From assembly GCA_963682025.1 (NCBI GenBank), contig OY821519.1, forward strand, positions 13,898,047 to 13,962,046: a DNA stretch of 64,000 bases, written 5' to 3'. Position 1 is the stretch's first letter. Each line of letters begins with the position of its first letter. The notes below the pieces were generated by a model that saw only the letters and a program-made list of their open reading frames with translations, did not search any database and had not been told where the DNA came from. A program made the translations under genes and the position numbers. Of this stretch, positions 34,262 through 43,589 are shown piece by piece. The stretch comes from Cordilura impudica. Lineage: Eukaryota > Arthropoda > Insecta > Diptera > Scathophagidae.

Positions 34262-35512
34262 GTTTATAGCCTATGTCCATCCAATTCCCAACAATCCGAT
34301 ATTAAAACTTTTTCGAAAAAATATAAATTTTGTAGAAGAACACAAATGTTTAGGAGTTACTTTTGACAAAAATCAACATTCAAGACCCACAAACACAATT
34401 TAAAGGCCAAGGCTAACTCAAAACTAAACATCATTAAAATGCTTAGATGCTCTCAATTTGGATCTGACTCAAAAACTCTCCTCAAAATTTTATCTTCTGT
34501 TGCACTTCCAACTATAGACTATGCATCGATTATATATTTGTCTGCTAACAAAACAAACCTGAGGATTTTGGAACCAATTCTAAATACTGGAATAAGACTT
34601 TCCATTGGAGCTTTTAAAACCAGCCCAGCTAGTAGTATGCAAATTCTATCCTCATGCCCACCTCTAGATATAAGAAGACTTAAATACCTATTTAACTATA
34701 CATTAAAAATCTTCTCTCTACAAAACCACCCTTTATACCCATATATTACTAATATGACAAAAATTAATCTGCTTCAATCAAAAAACCCAAAAAATTACCC
34801 TTTCTATGTAAAAGCGGTTCAAGAATTTAGTAAAATTATTTTAAAATATAATATCAAGACGGATATTATAGAGAATGGAACATTACCTTATACTGCACCA
34901 TGGTGCTACTCTGATATAAATATAGATTTTTCGCTTGACTCCTACAGAAATACTATGACTTAATTAATACAAAATATTCAAATCATCTCTATCTTTTTAC
35001 TGATGGTTCTGTAAAGAACGAGAAATCCGGTTTCGCAATTTTTGGTGAAAATCTTGTCATAACTAAACGCATTCACAACTACTCTATATAGACAAGTGAA
35101 TTATTGGCAATCAAAACCTGCGTTGAAAACATTGGATATTTTGAACAGAAAACCCTCATTATATCCGATAGTAAGTGTTTTACAAGGATTACAGGAGCCA
35201 TTTAGTAATAACAATTATAAATCAGATAAAAGAATCTATTTCAAATCTGTGTAACAATAAAATAAGCTTTTTGTGGATTCCAAGCTATTTAAATATATAT
35301 GGAACTGAAGGAGCAGATGCTCCTGCTAAAAAATAATTTCTGTAGATTGCAAATACCAATTCTCAGACTATAAACAGTGGATTTGTAAATATATATCAGA
35401 TCTATCGAACGATTCGTGGCAAAATAATAATCAAACTAAATTATATAAGATTCAGTAAAATACCAATTTAAAACCCCCGTATTAACGAAAAAAGATTTTA
35501 TTAAACTGAACA
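34262..35512 (+). pseudogene. RNase H-bearing LINE (I-superfamily-like), ORF2 3' half, part 1
   Basis: Frames in order: the tail of the RT domain (KFIAYVHPIP..., then HKCLGVTFDKNQ), a frameshift, a 174-residue linker/thumb block (34439-34963, starting MLRCSQFGSDSKTLL), and an RNase H domain. RNase H residues visible are LFTDGSVKNE (first Asp), TSELLAIKTC (Glu), LIISDSKCF (second Asp) and GTEGADAPAK (last Asp). Stops and frameshifts interrupt the RNase H. The 5' half (ORF1, endonuclease, RT palm) is missing and the left junction is with the ~140-bp repeat array. The gene is interrupted at 35512 by a DNA transposon and continues at 40127. Confidence 0.8.
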
Positions 35513-35944
35513 GTAGGGTGACAGCGGTTTGTATGAACAAATTTAGTTTTTCGAATCTAAAGAAGCGCCGGGCGGAATTTGGTGACACTTGGTCTAAAAA
35601 GTATTTCCTGCAAGTTTGGGTCAAATCGGACATCGTTAATTGTCGTTTATTGTCATTTTGGACATTTAATTCTTACTAACATATTCTTCATGTACTTAAT
35701 CTGGACATGAAGAATATAAAAAAAATCCAAAAAATTAAGTTAACACTATTGCTTCCACTAGATCAAAATGACTCACAAAATTTATTATTTGATAGAACTT
35801 TTATATTAATTTAAAGGCTGGTTTTTACTTTTATTTATAATAAATTACATATTAAATCACAGTATTAAAAAATTAAAGAATTCCTTAGTTTATGACAAGT
35901 TTTAAAATCAATTTAAAATTTTTAATAAATTTTAGAAAATTATT

Positions 35945-36467
35945 TTATAGCTCAAAATCTCTAGTTAAAGACTGTAAAACGGCATGTTTGGAATATTGTT
36001 TTCTGTAGCTTTGTACCACCTGAAAAGTTACAAAAAACTAAATATTAGTACAATTAATAACAAAACAAAATAAATAAAAAATTACTTTTAGTAAGTGTTG
36101 CTTTTGCTCCTCATCCTTCGTGATTTTACAATGGTATTCTTGGATAAGTTTAATCCCTCTTTCAGCACAATCGTTGACAACACTTAAACTTTTAACAATT
36201 TCTTTTCCTCTTTTAAATTCTTCATTAAATTCCCATATACGCGGGTCTTCTTTAAAGAAACCAGTGGATATTTTAAATCACTTAAAGACGTTTTTTGTGT
36301 TAAATGAGAATAGATCTTCTAAAATTACAGAAAATTGTTTGGAAATTAAATCCTTAAAAGTTTCTTTTCTTAGGGGGAGCTTTTTTTGGATTTCTTCTTG
36401 CTCATCTCCAGGGTCGCCAATAGACATTTTTGCCAATTGTTCTCTATTAAGTTTGGTGACACATTTT
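35945..36467 (-). pseudogene. C-terminal part of the unclassified transposon's gene, with a 66-bp intron
   Basis: Minus-strand reading: ...CVTKLNREQLAKM (36460-36425), SIGDPGDEQEEIQKK, ETFKDLISKQFSVILEDLFS, an in-frame TGA at 36278-36280, then FKEDPRIWEFNEEFKRGKEI, SVVNDCAERGIKLIQEYH and KITKDEEQKQHLLK. A 66-bp intron (GTAATT...TTTCAG, 36020-36085) joins this to VVQSYRKQYSKHAVLQSL and ends RDFEL-stop at 35945. The VNDCAERG..LIQEY block followed by 'EEQKQ.LLxVVxxxRK' looks like the conserved C-terminus of a transposase known only as hypothetical proteins in arthropods, from memory; the family name is not known to me. One stop codon marks it as dead. Confidence 0.55.
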
Positions 36468-37222
36468 TATAATTGTTGAGAAAATTTTAAAAATTAGTAT
36501 ATAAACTGTTAAATGTGATAGAAAAGTATTTAAAGACTTTTTACTAACACCTTTTTTGAGTGTAAAACTAAAAATATTGTGTTATATTTAAAGAAAAAAT
36601 CACCTCTGGTTTGCAGCTTCAAATTTATCAGCAAGTTTTATCGAAATCCTTCAGCAAATATATATTATTTCGATATTTTGTTTCAAAAAAATGTGAATCT
36701 CCTTAAATTTGACTTTTGAACTTAAAAAGGGACATTTTATAGGCTTTCGATATAACCTTAATTTCCAAGATTGAGAACTTACATCAAGTAGCATAATATT
36801 TTCATAAAAGATATTTGAGATATGAAAACACCAAAAAGATGTAGTCTAACAGTTGAAAAAGTATGTGAAATCACATTTTTCTTCAAATCCGCTGAAATTA
36901 AAACGCTGCCCTCGCCAAATTAAGAACAAGATACCTACAATATTTGGCATTTTTAATCACATATATTTTGCTAATAAGACGTTGAAGTCCAATCGTTGAT
37001 TTCGGTAAATTTCTTGAACAAAATTTTTGAAAAAGTAAAATTTGGGATTTTGAAATAGTGCAAAAAAATGCGTACCGTTTTGGCATTAATTTAGAACGGC
37101 ATAACAATAGACGAGATGCAAAATGCTTTACATAAGATCATTTTGGGATCAGGAGAATGCAAAAATGTTGTTGTTGTAAATCATTTCAATGTCTTTAAAT
37201 ATGTGAGCTCGATTTTCTTAAT

Positions 37223-39762
37223 TTTTCTAATCTGCTAACAGAATCATGTTTAACCCTCAATATGCAATCATTTAATCTTGTTTCTGCAAATTCTCTAATG
37301 CCAACACATTTTACATCATCAAATAATACTTTGCTCGACCTATTTTTTGTCTCCAATGAAGAAAAAATCTTATTATATGACCAGTTGTCCGCATCGTGTT
37401 TTTCTAGGCACGATCTAATTTTTTTAATTTTTGATATTCCACTAGAAACTTTTACAGAGAAAATCCAATTTCGTAACTTGAAACGTATTAACTATTTCAC
37501 TCTTGAAGAAGAGTTTGTCAAAATTGACTGGGATTGCGTTTATCATATGCTATCTGTTAATGATCAATTGGCTTTCGTGGAACAAAATATAACAACGTTA
37601 TTTAATACAATAGTGCCATTGCAAACGAAAGAAGTAAATTACCGCCAGAAACCTTGGTTTACATCTGAAATTAAGCACCTCATAGCAGATCGTGACTATG
37701 CTTACTCTCGCTGGAAGCGCTATAAAACTTATGATCTGTATAATACTTATCGCAACGCGAGAAAAATTGTAACCAAAACCATAAGAAACGTAAAGTCAAA
37801 ATACTATGCCAACAAATTTTCACAATCCATTTCTACAAAAAATAAATGGAAAACCATTAAAGAAATTGGAATAGTTAATAGTAAAAACAGTGATGTTAAT
37901 ATAACATTAGATCCAGATGATATAAATAAAAAATTTGTTAATATACCCATGTCTCAAGCAGACCATAGTTATTATATTAACTATCATGCTACAAATCTTC
38001 CACAAAGTTTATTCAATTTCGAAAGTGTAAGTCAATTAGATGTATTCAAAAGCTGCCTATCCATAAAATCAAACGCTATAGGCATTGATGGTATTCATCC
38101 CGCTTTTTTTAAAATTATTCTCCCGACACTACTACCAATAATTACAAATATATTTAACAAAATTATTATGACAAGCACTTATCCACTCAGATGGAAGCAG
38201 GCTAAAATTCTTCCAATTCCAAAATCACCCACTGAGTATCGGCCTATAGCCATATTGCCATATCTGTCAAAAGCATTTGAAAAACTTTTACATTTACAGA
38301 TAACTAATTACATTGAACATCATAATTTGTTGACCGATAAACAATCTGGATTTCGGGCCAAACATAGTTGCATTACTGCTCTTACCGATGTAGCCGAAGA
38401 TCTCAGAAAGGAAATTGACGATGGATGTGTTGCAATGTTGGTGTTGTTGGATCATTCAAAGGCTTTTGATACCGTTGACCATACCGTATTGATTCAAAAA
38501 TTAGAAAAAATGATGAATTTTTCCTCTACATCTACTAAATTAATTGAATCATATCTAAAGGATCGAGAACAGTGTGTTGAAATAAAATCTTTAACCACCT
38601 CAACTTTTCTTCCCGTTATCAGGGGTGTACCACAGGGCTCCATTCTTGGGCCTCTCCTCTTTTCCATCTACGCAAATGATCTTCCTGAACAGTTGCTCCA
38701 CTGCAACATTAGAATGTATGCCGATGACGTCCAATTATACGTAAGTAATAAACAAGGAAACATTGAACAATGTACTGCAAAACTAAATGATGACTTGCAG
38801 CGTGTTTCTCTCTGGGCGAATGTGAATGGTTTAAGTTTGAATCCTAAAAAATCCAAATGTATCGTTATACATAAAAGGACAAGGAAAATTATTGAAAGTC
38901 CTAGTGTTTGTATTAGCAACCAACAGATTGAAATCGTTAACAAAGCAAAAAATCTTGGTATCACATTTAATAACACTCTGACCTGGTCAGATCACGTCAT
39001 AGCTGCCTGTGGCAAAACATACGCGATGCTCAGGACTCTTTGGCCTACGCAATACTACACGCCAATAAAAATAAGGTTACTGCTTGCTAAAACTTATTTG
39101 ATACCTACTTTAACCTACGGATGTGAGATTTTTGCAAGTTGTGATGCAACCAGCAAATCAAAATTGAATGTTACTTACAACAATATTGCAAGATACATTT
39201 ATGGTCTCAGTAATTACAGAACTAATGGTGTTTACCTCAATATAACTCCATACTCTAAGAGAATATTTGGTGTGTTGTTCGAAGACCTTCTGAAAATAAG
39301 AACTCTAATATTTCTTCATAAAATTATAATAACCCGAGAGCCTTGTCATCTTTTTAATCGTTTGAGATTTAGTCAACTCAGAAGAAATAGAAATTTAATT
39401 CAATTTAATCATCGGACGTTAATATCCGAATGGCATTTTTTTATAACTGCAATACGTCTTTGGAATATTATTCCTCCTACAATTAAAGAAACCAGCAACG
39501 CGTTAGAATTTAAAAAAAAACTATTTAAATTTTATTCATAGATAACTTGTTTTATTATTAAAATAAATTATTGTTTATAAATTAAAAAATTGTAATTTGT
39601 AATTTGCATGTAATTGTTATTTTACTTTTATATTACTTTACTTTTGTTAATTCACATTATAACACCATACGAATTCTACTTTTTAAGACAAATGTTTTGT
39701 TGTAGAAATTACAAAATTAATTTAATAAATAAATAAATAAATAAATAAATAAAGTGGTCTGC
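37223..39762 (+). mobile_element. 5'-truncated LINE (CR1/L2-group-like) inside the unclassified transposon
   Basis: Flanked by the 16-bp direct repeat GCTCGATTTTCTTAAT (37207-37222 and 39763-39778), a target-site duplication made by target-primed reverse transcription. The 3' end is a (TAAA)n tail at 39724-39753. The 5' end is truncated within the endonuclease coding region. Between the tail and the right duplication lies an extra AAAGTGGTCTGC that repeats the sequence just beyond the duplication (39780-39791). Confidence 0.85.
37262..39541 (+). CDS. LINE ORF2 protein fragment: endonuclease tail plus complete reverse transcriptase
   Basis: A 759-residue open frame with no stop or frameshift; the frame is open upstream of this ATG to the 5' truncation point, so the ATG is not the native start. 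Residues 1-65 are the end of an APE-type endonuclease (TLLDLFFVSN, then SRHDLI, the 'SDH' histidine motif). RT blocks: AIGIDGIHP (~270), YRPIAILPYLSKAFEKLLH (~325), QSGFRAKHSC (~360), LDHSKAFDTVDH (~396, first Asp), GVPQGSILGPLLFSIYANDL (~454) and MYADDVQLY (~484, catalytic DD). The C-terminal ~220 residues include the thumb and a LWNIIPPTIKE ending typical of CR1/L2/Jockey relatives; no RNase H. The RT would copy LINE RNA onto nicked DNA, but without the endonuclease core this copy cannot be autonomous. Clade assignment is from motif style only. Confidence 0.85.
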   Translation: MQSFNLVSANSLMPTHFTSSNNTLLDLFFVSNEEKILLYDQLSASCFSRHDLIFLIFDIPLETFTEKIQFRNLKRINYFTLEEEFVKIDWDCVYHMLSVNDQLAFVEQNITTLFNTIVPLQTKEVNYRQKPWFTSEIKHLIADRDYAYSRWKRYKTYDLYNTYRNARKIVTKTIRNVKSKYYANKFSQSISTKNKWKTIKEIGIVNSKNSDVNITLDPDDINKKFVNIPMSQADHSYYINYHATNLPQSLFNFESVSQLDVFKSCLSIKSNAIGIDGIHPAFFKIILPTLLPIITNIFNKIIMTSTYPLRWKQAKILPIPKSPTEYRPIAILPYLSKAFEKLLHLQITNYIEHHNLLTDKQSGFRAKHSCITALTDVAEDLRKEIDDGCVAMLVLLDHSKAFDTVDHTVLIQKLEKMMNFSSTSTKLIESYLKDREQCVEIKSLTTSTFLPVIRGVPQGSILGPLLFSIYANDLPEQLLHCNIRMYADDVQLYVSNKQGNIEQCTAKLNDDLQRVSLWANVNGLSLNPKKSKCIVIHKRTRKIIESPSVCISNQQIEIVNKAKNLGITFNNTLTWSDHVIAACGKTYAMLRTLWPTQYYTPIKIRLLLAKTYLIPTLTYGCEIFASCDATSKSKLNVTYNNIARYIYGLSNYRTNGVYLNITPYSKRIFGVLFEDLLKIRTLIFLHKIIITREPCHLFNRLRFSQLRRNRNLIQFNHRTLISEWHFFITAIRLWNIIPPTIKETSNALEFKKKLFKFYS

Positions 39763-40126
39763 GCTCGATTTTCTTAATCAAGTGGTCTGCGGCGCATATA
39801 TTGCCTGGGGAACTTGATATAACTTCGCTGTTTTCCAACCGATAATAGATTTTGTTGTTTTATTAGAAAGATAATTTACTCTGGATTACGGTTTATTAAT
39901 TAATTTTATTGAAACGCAATTATTAGTATCGAAATTTTTTGTGAAAAATGATTTTTTTTAATAATTTTCCCATATAAATGCATTTTTGAACTTTGAACTC
40001 AATGCGCGCCCAGAAAGTATTGTCAGATTGGGCTCAAATTTTGCGCACTAAAGTTTTAGATTCAATGTCACAATAATCCGACCCGCGCGTCTTGAAATTC
40101 CAAAAAAAAAATGGCTGTCACCCTAC

Positions 40127-40481
40127 TGAACAGATTAAAAATTGGTCATATTATTGAGAAAACACAACCCGCCCTTTGTGATTGTGGTCAAAAATTGGAT
40201 GTTTGCCATATTTTTAATGAGTGCAGAATATATCATGAAAAACGATTGATATATAAAATTAATAATATTGAATACTCACAAAAGAACATGAATTTGAAAA
40301 TGTAAAAAAGTACTTAACTGAAATTAACCTGTATGATTCGATTTAATTCATAAACCAAAAATGTAATAAAAAACATATATATAAGTAAATATATGAGATT
40401 AAATTTAAGATCATAAGACCTGTAAAATGGCCTATATAACCTTATTTTGTTGGGGCCCCCAAAAACCAAATAAATAAATAA
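40127..40481 (+). pseudogene. RNase H-bearing LINE, part 2 (C-terminal zinc-binding tail and 3' UTR)
   Basis: After the transposon the LINE frame resumes as RLKIGHIIEKTQPALCDCGQ, followed by KLDVCHIFNEC. The spaced CDC...CH...C residues are the C-terminal Cys/His tail found in I-type LINEs. The protein ends at TAA near 40303. The element ends GGGGCCCCCAAAAACCAAAT followed by (AAAT)n at 40465-40481, the usual simple-repeat tail of this group. Frame continuity with part 1 across the transposon is exact. Confidence 0.75.
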
Positions 40482-40790
40482 ATTGACCAAGGAAAGGAAA
40501 GGAAAGCTTCTGCTAGAATATAATAAACACTACAATAATTGCAAATGATTAGCTAAGCAAAGACGCAAACCCTATTGTTAGCCGTTAACTTTTTAAACAA
40601 GATGATTTATAATGAATCGAATAAATTTAGTTTTTAAGATTAAGATTTTGATTGTATAACTTTAAAATTTAAAATTATTTTTAATGAAATAAACACTAAA
40701 AACTCTAATTTTATTGGCATTAGTAAATATTTTGTTGGCATTAGTGAATATTTTTTAGACTAACTAAAAAAAAAATGAAATGATTGAAAT
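40482..40790. other. Intergenic / 3' flank of cuticle gene 1
   Basis: No coding signal. TATTTTGTTGGCATTAGT is duplicated at about 40704 and 40727. The AATAAA of the minus-strand cuticle gene overlaps its stop codon (40791-40796). Confidence 0.6.
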
Positions 40791-40791
40791 T

Positions 40792-42502
40792 TTATTTTAA
40801 ATTTTCCAAATACTGCTGACGTGTTTGGTTGATGATTTTATCATGCCAGTTATTATCATCGTGGTCAATCGGTAACGAATTAGCTTTAGCTAAGTTCCTT
40901 AAGTTTTCTTCTTCATCATCAGTGTTATTGTATGACAACTTTAATGTTACTGCCGGTATAGACTTTTCCGAATTATTTTCTTTCGACCTTATATAGTTGT
41001 CAGTGGCTGTGCTGGTCTTTAAAACCTTTTCAGAATTATTTAGTTTATGTTGATTGTATTTTTTTGTTGCCACTGTTTCATTTATTTTAATCTCCGATTC
41101 ATTTTGTTGATTTTTATTCATTTCATCTTTTGGCAACTCAAATGGTATTATTGGAAAATCGGATGGTATATATTTATGAATGGTTTCAAATCCTATGCTA
41201 TTCTTTTGCGCTTTACCAGGGGCTCGTACCAAAGGCGCTTGACCATTGATAACTTCCAAAATGGCCGGATTAATTAATTCTTTTTCTAATGTTGTAGGAT
41301 TCAAATCAATGCCATGTTCTTGTTCTATGGCCTCAACTGGCAATAATATGGAAGTTAAATTTAGTTTCTCATTATCATCATAAAATACCGCAGGTTGTAT
41401 GGCTGTTTGAGGTTTGTCCATAAATATGGAAGGTTTTTTGGTAGGCCAATTCTCATGCCATTTAGCTTCATCCGCAGATTCAAAATTTTGTGTTTGACTT
41501 AGAAAGCCTCTTTCAGAGTCAGCCATGAAATGTGTTACCGTTACTCGGCCATCTGGTCGTACATAACCATATGATCCCTGAACACTGCCATTTCCATAAC
41601 GACGTTCATCTCTAAATTGTTTATTGCCAGTTGCGTTGTCATTCACCTCAAAACCGAAAGCATAAGTGTTGGGTCCTGTTTTGAAAAAAATAAAAAACAA
41701 ACAAAAGTGGATTTTAAATTTTTGTCTGAGTTGAGAAAAGCTTTTCAATTAAGTTTTTTGAATCATACCGAAAAGATTATGACGATAATATGAAGTTGTT
41801 GGACTTTTATATTCACCACTATCAATTGAAGCCTTGATGTGATCTTTCGTTGAGTGGGGTATAGTTTTAGTGTAGCACTGGCATATTTGTTGAGATATTA
41901 GAAATACCTGTAAGTAAATTCAAAGTATAGTTTTAGGAGAGCCGATTTTAAAGGAAAATAAATAATAATTTGAATATTACTGATTAAAGCAAATTGACAA
42001 TAAAAGAATAAATTTTGATATTCAGAAACTTAATACGTGTTGATGGTTTCTTACGGAAAATTAACATATGTAATAAAAAAAATTTTTAATTAAATATTTA
42101 AAGACGAAAAAGGAATAATTTTTATTTTCACAAACTTAACATGTGTTAATTTGATTTTTTTTTTACGGATATAACGTATTTTGTTATACCGGCTTCGAAG
42201 CATTTTGCCAATTATATTAAATAAATTTATATCTGACAACCGAGAGAACTGGTTTAGGCTTCAAACCCTTTAAGTTTTTAATAACAAATGAAGCTCAGAA
42301 TTTCATAATTTGTTTCTAGAAAATTATATTTTTTTTAAATTACACTCACTAATAAAACAATTGTTTTAATTTATATATGTTTTATATAGGGACTGTCAAC
42401 AAATTCACCTTTAATTTTATGCATAAATTTGATCTTCAATGACATCACAATATTGTTTTTTTTTCAACTTACACCAATAATTACGAGCACGTTACTTAAC
42501 AT
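40792..42502 (-). CDS. Cuticular protein with R&R chitin-binding domain, 3 exons (350 aa)
   Basis: Exons (minus): 42502-42473, 41907-41769, 41675-40792. Introns start GTAAGT and GTATGA and end TTACAG and AAACAG; phases fit (0, then 1), giving 1053 nt including the stop. Residues 1 to ~20 form a signal peptide with core VLVIIGVFLIS, completed across intron 1, so the signal is split, as is common in insect cuticle genes. After a short pro-region (residues ~25-56, YKSPTTSYYRHNLFG) comes the Rebers-Riddiford domain, residues ~57-115 (YAFGFEVND, GSYGYVRPDGRVTVTHFMAD, ERGF). It binds chitin in the extracellular cuticle (family knowledge). About 230 further residues are hydrophilic, rich in Asn, Glu and Lys, unlike short cuticle proteins. 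No disruption is seen; it is probably functional. An alternative start inside intron 2 at 41748 would lack the signal peptide and is rejected. Drosophila orthologue not assigned. Confidence 0.88.
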
Positions 42503-42605
42503 GATTTTAATTTAAATTTTTGTATATTATTATTCCTTGTTAACAATTATTTGTTTTCTTTTTAAGCCACTTTTTAAACTTATGCACACTATTAGTTTTC
42601 AAATC

Positions 42606-42636
42606 ATACTGATAGAAAGGCAAATGAAGATATAGA
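42606..42636 (-). promoter_or_regulatory. Candidate core promoter of cuticle gene 1
   Basis: On the minus strand, CTATATC (42635-42629) is followed by ATCAGTATG (42614-42606), an arthropod TCAGT-type initiator. The predicted A(+1) at 42610 would give a 108-nt 5' UTR before the ATG at 42502. The TATA-to-Inr spacing (~24 nt) is slightly short, so this is tentative. Confidence 0.3.
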
Positions 42637-43589
42637 GATATTCTATTAGAATTTTAAGTAACTTTTCGATGAAAGCTATTTTGTTTTAACCCACAATAAA
42701 TGGCTACTTTTCGCAGCGCAAATTGAGTATAATTTGTCATAATTGTTTTTGCGCCAGAACAAAAATATATAAATAAAAATAGTAAGGAGAGTGCAAATTA
42801 ATTATGTATTCTATATGAATTAATGGTCATGGTAAATGAATTTTTCGTAATATTTAAAAAAAAAAAAAATCAACGAGTGTTAATAACTCCAACGTAATTC
42901 CAATTCAAGTTTCTTGCTTAAGTCTTTCGTTTGAGTAGATTTTTAAAGATGTGGAAAGAGATCCGGGTTTTGCAAAAAAAAAATTATGTTTTAAAAATAA
43001 TCTCTAGAATTACTTATATTTAAAAAAAATAAAAGAAAAAAAATTGAGAAAGAAACATTTTACACAAAATGAAATGTTTAGAGAAAAAATTCCCCTAAAA
43101 TAAAAGATTGAGTGAAAAAAATTTTCGACAAAACGAAATACAAATTTAAATGACTTGGTCAAAAATAAAAATAAATTATTTTAATATTCTAAGACAAATT
43201 TTGTAACTTTTTAGAAACTAAGAAAATACTTTTAAGACAGAAAAATTTATATAAAATATTTGAGCTCGGGGTCTTTTCAAACTTTTTCCGTTAAAATTGG
43301 AAAAGTTGAAAAAATTTTCATTTCTAATAATTTTTATTAACAAAATGTGATATTGTAGTAGCATCTGGTTCTATTTAAATAAAAATTGAGTGCAAATTTT
43401 GTTTTGAGAAGACAAGATAAAAATTTAAATAATCCAATTTTGAATTGAAAAAATTAGCATAGATTATAATAAGCGAAATCTATGTATATGTATATATATT
43501 AGAGTGGGTCAAATTTTAAGGGGCCGTAAAAATCTCCATGGGCTCATCGCGATTCTGGTGCTATGGGCCATAACAAGTATAACTATCGC
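42637..43589. other. AT-rich intergenic sequence
   Basis: Upstream region of cuticle gene 1. Poly-A runs around 42860 and 43030. The block GAGTGGGTCAAATTTTAAGG + GGCCGTAAAA at about 43502 is less AT-rich and may be another repeat, but no copy was found in the window. Confidence 0.5.

Larger units (their letters stand above)
35513..40126 (-). mobile_element. Unclassified DNA transposon, TIR GTAGGGTGACAGC, 6-bp target duplication
   Basis: Ends GTAGGGTGACAGC at 35513 and the inverse GCTGTCACCCTAC at 40126, flanked by TGAACA (35507-35512, 40127-40132). Removing it joins the host LINE in frame (KKDFIKLN | RLKIGHIIEK). Beyond the tips the ends are imperfect inverted repeats for about 120 bp (GCGCCGGGCGGAATTTGGTG versus GCGCGGGTCGGATTATTGTG). 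It carries a decayed minus-strand gene (35945-36467) and was itself hit by a LINE (37223-39762). A second, partial copy lies at 46958-47782. Without the LINE it is about 2.05 kb. Superfamily not recognised. Confidence 0.75.

Noticed and set aside
36120..36479. Plus-strand 119-codon open frame
   Set aside because: It is the antisense shadow of the transposon gene remnant on the minus strand.
41676..41748. Translation start at 41748 for cuticle gene 1
   Set aside because: It lies in intron 2. The spliced model supplies a signal peptide and compatible phases, while the unspliced N-terminus does not.
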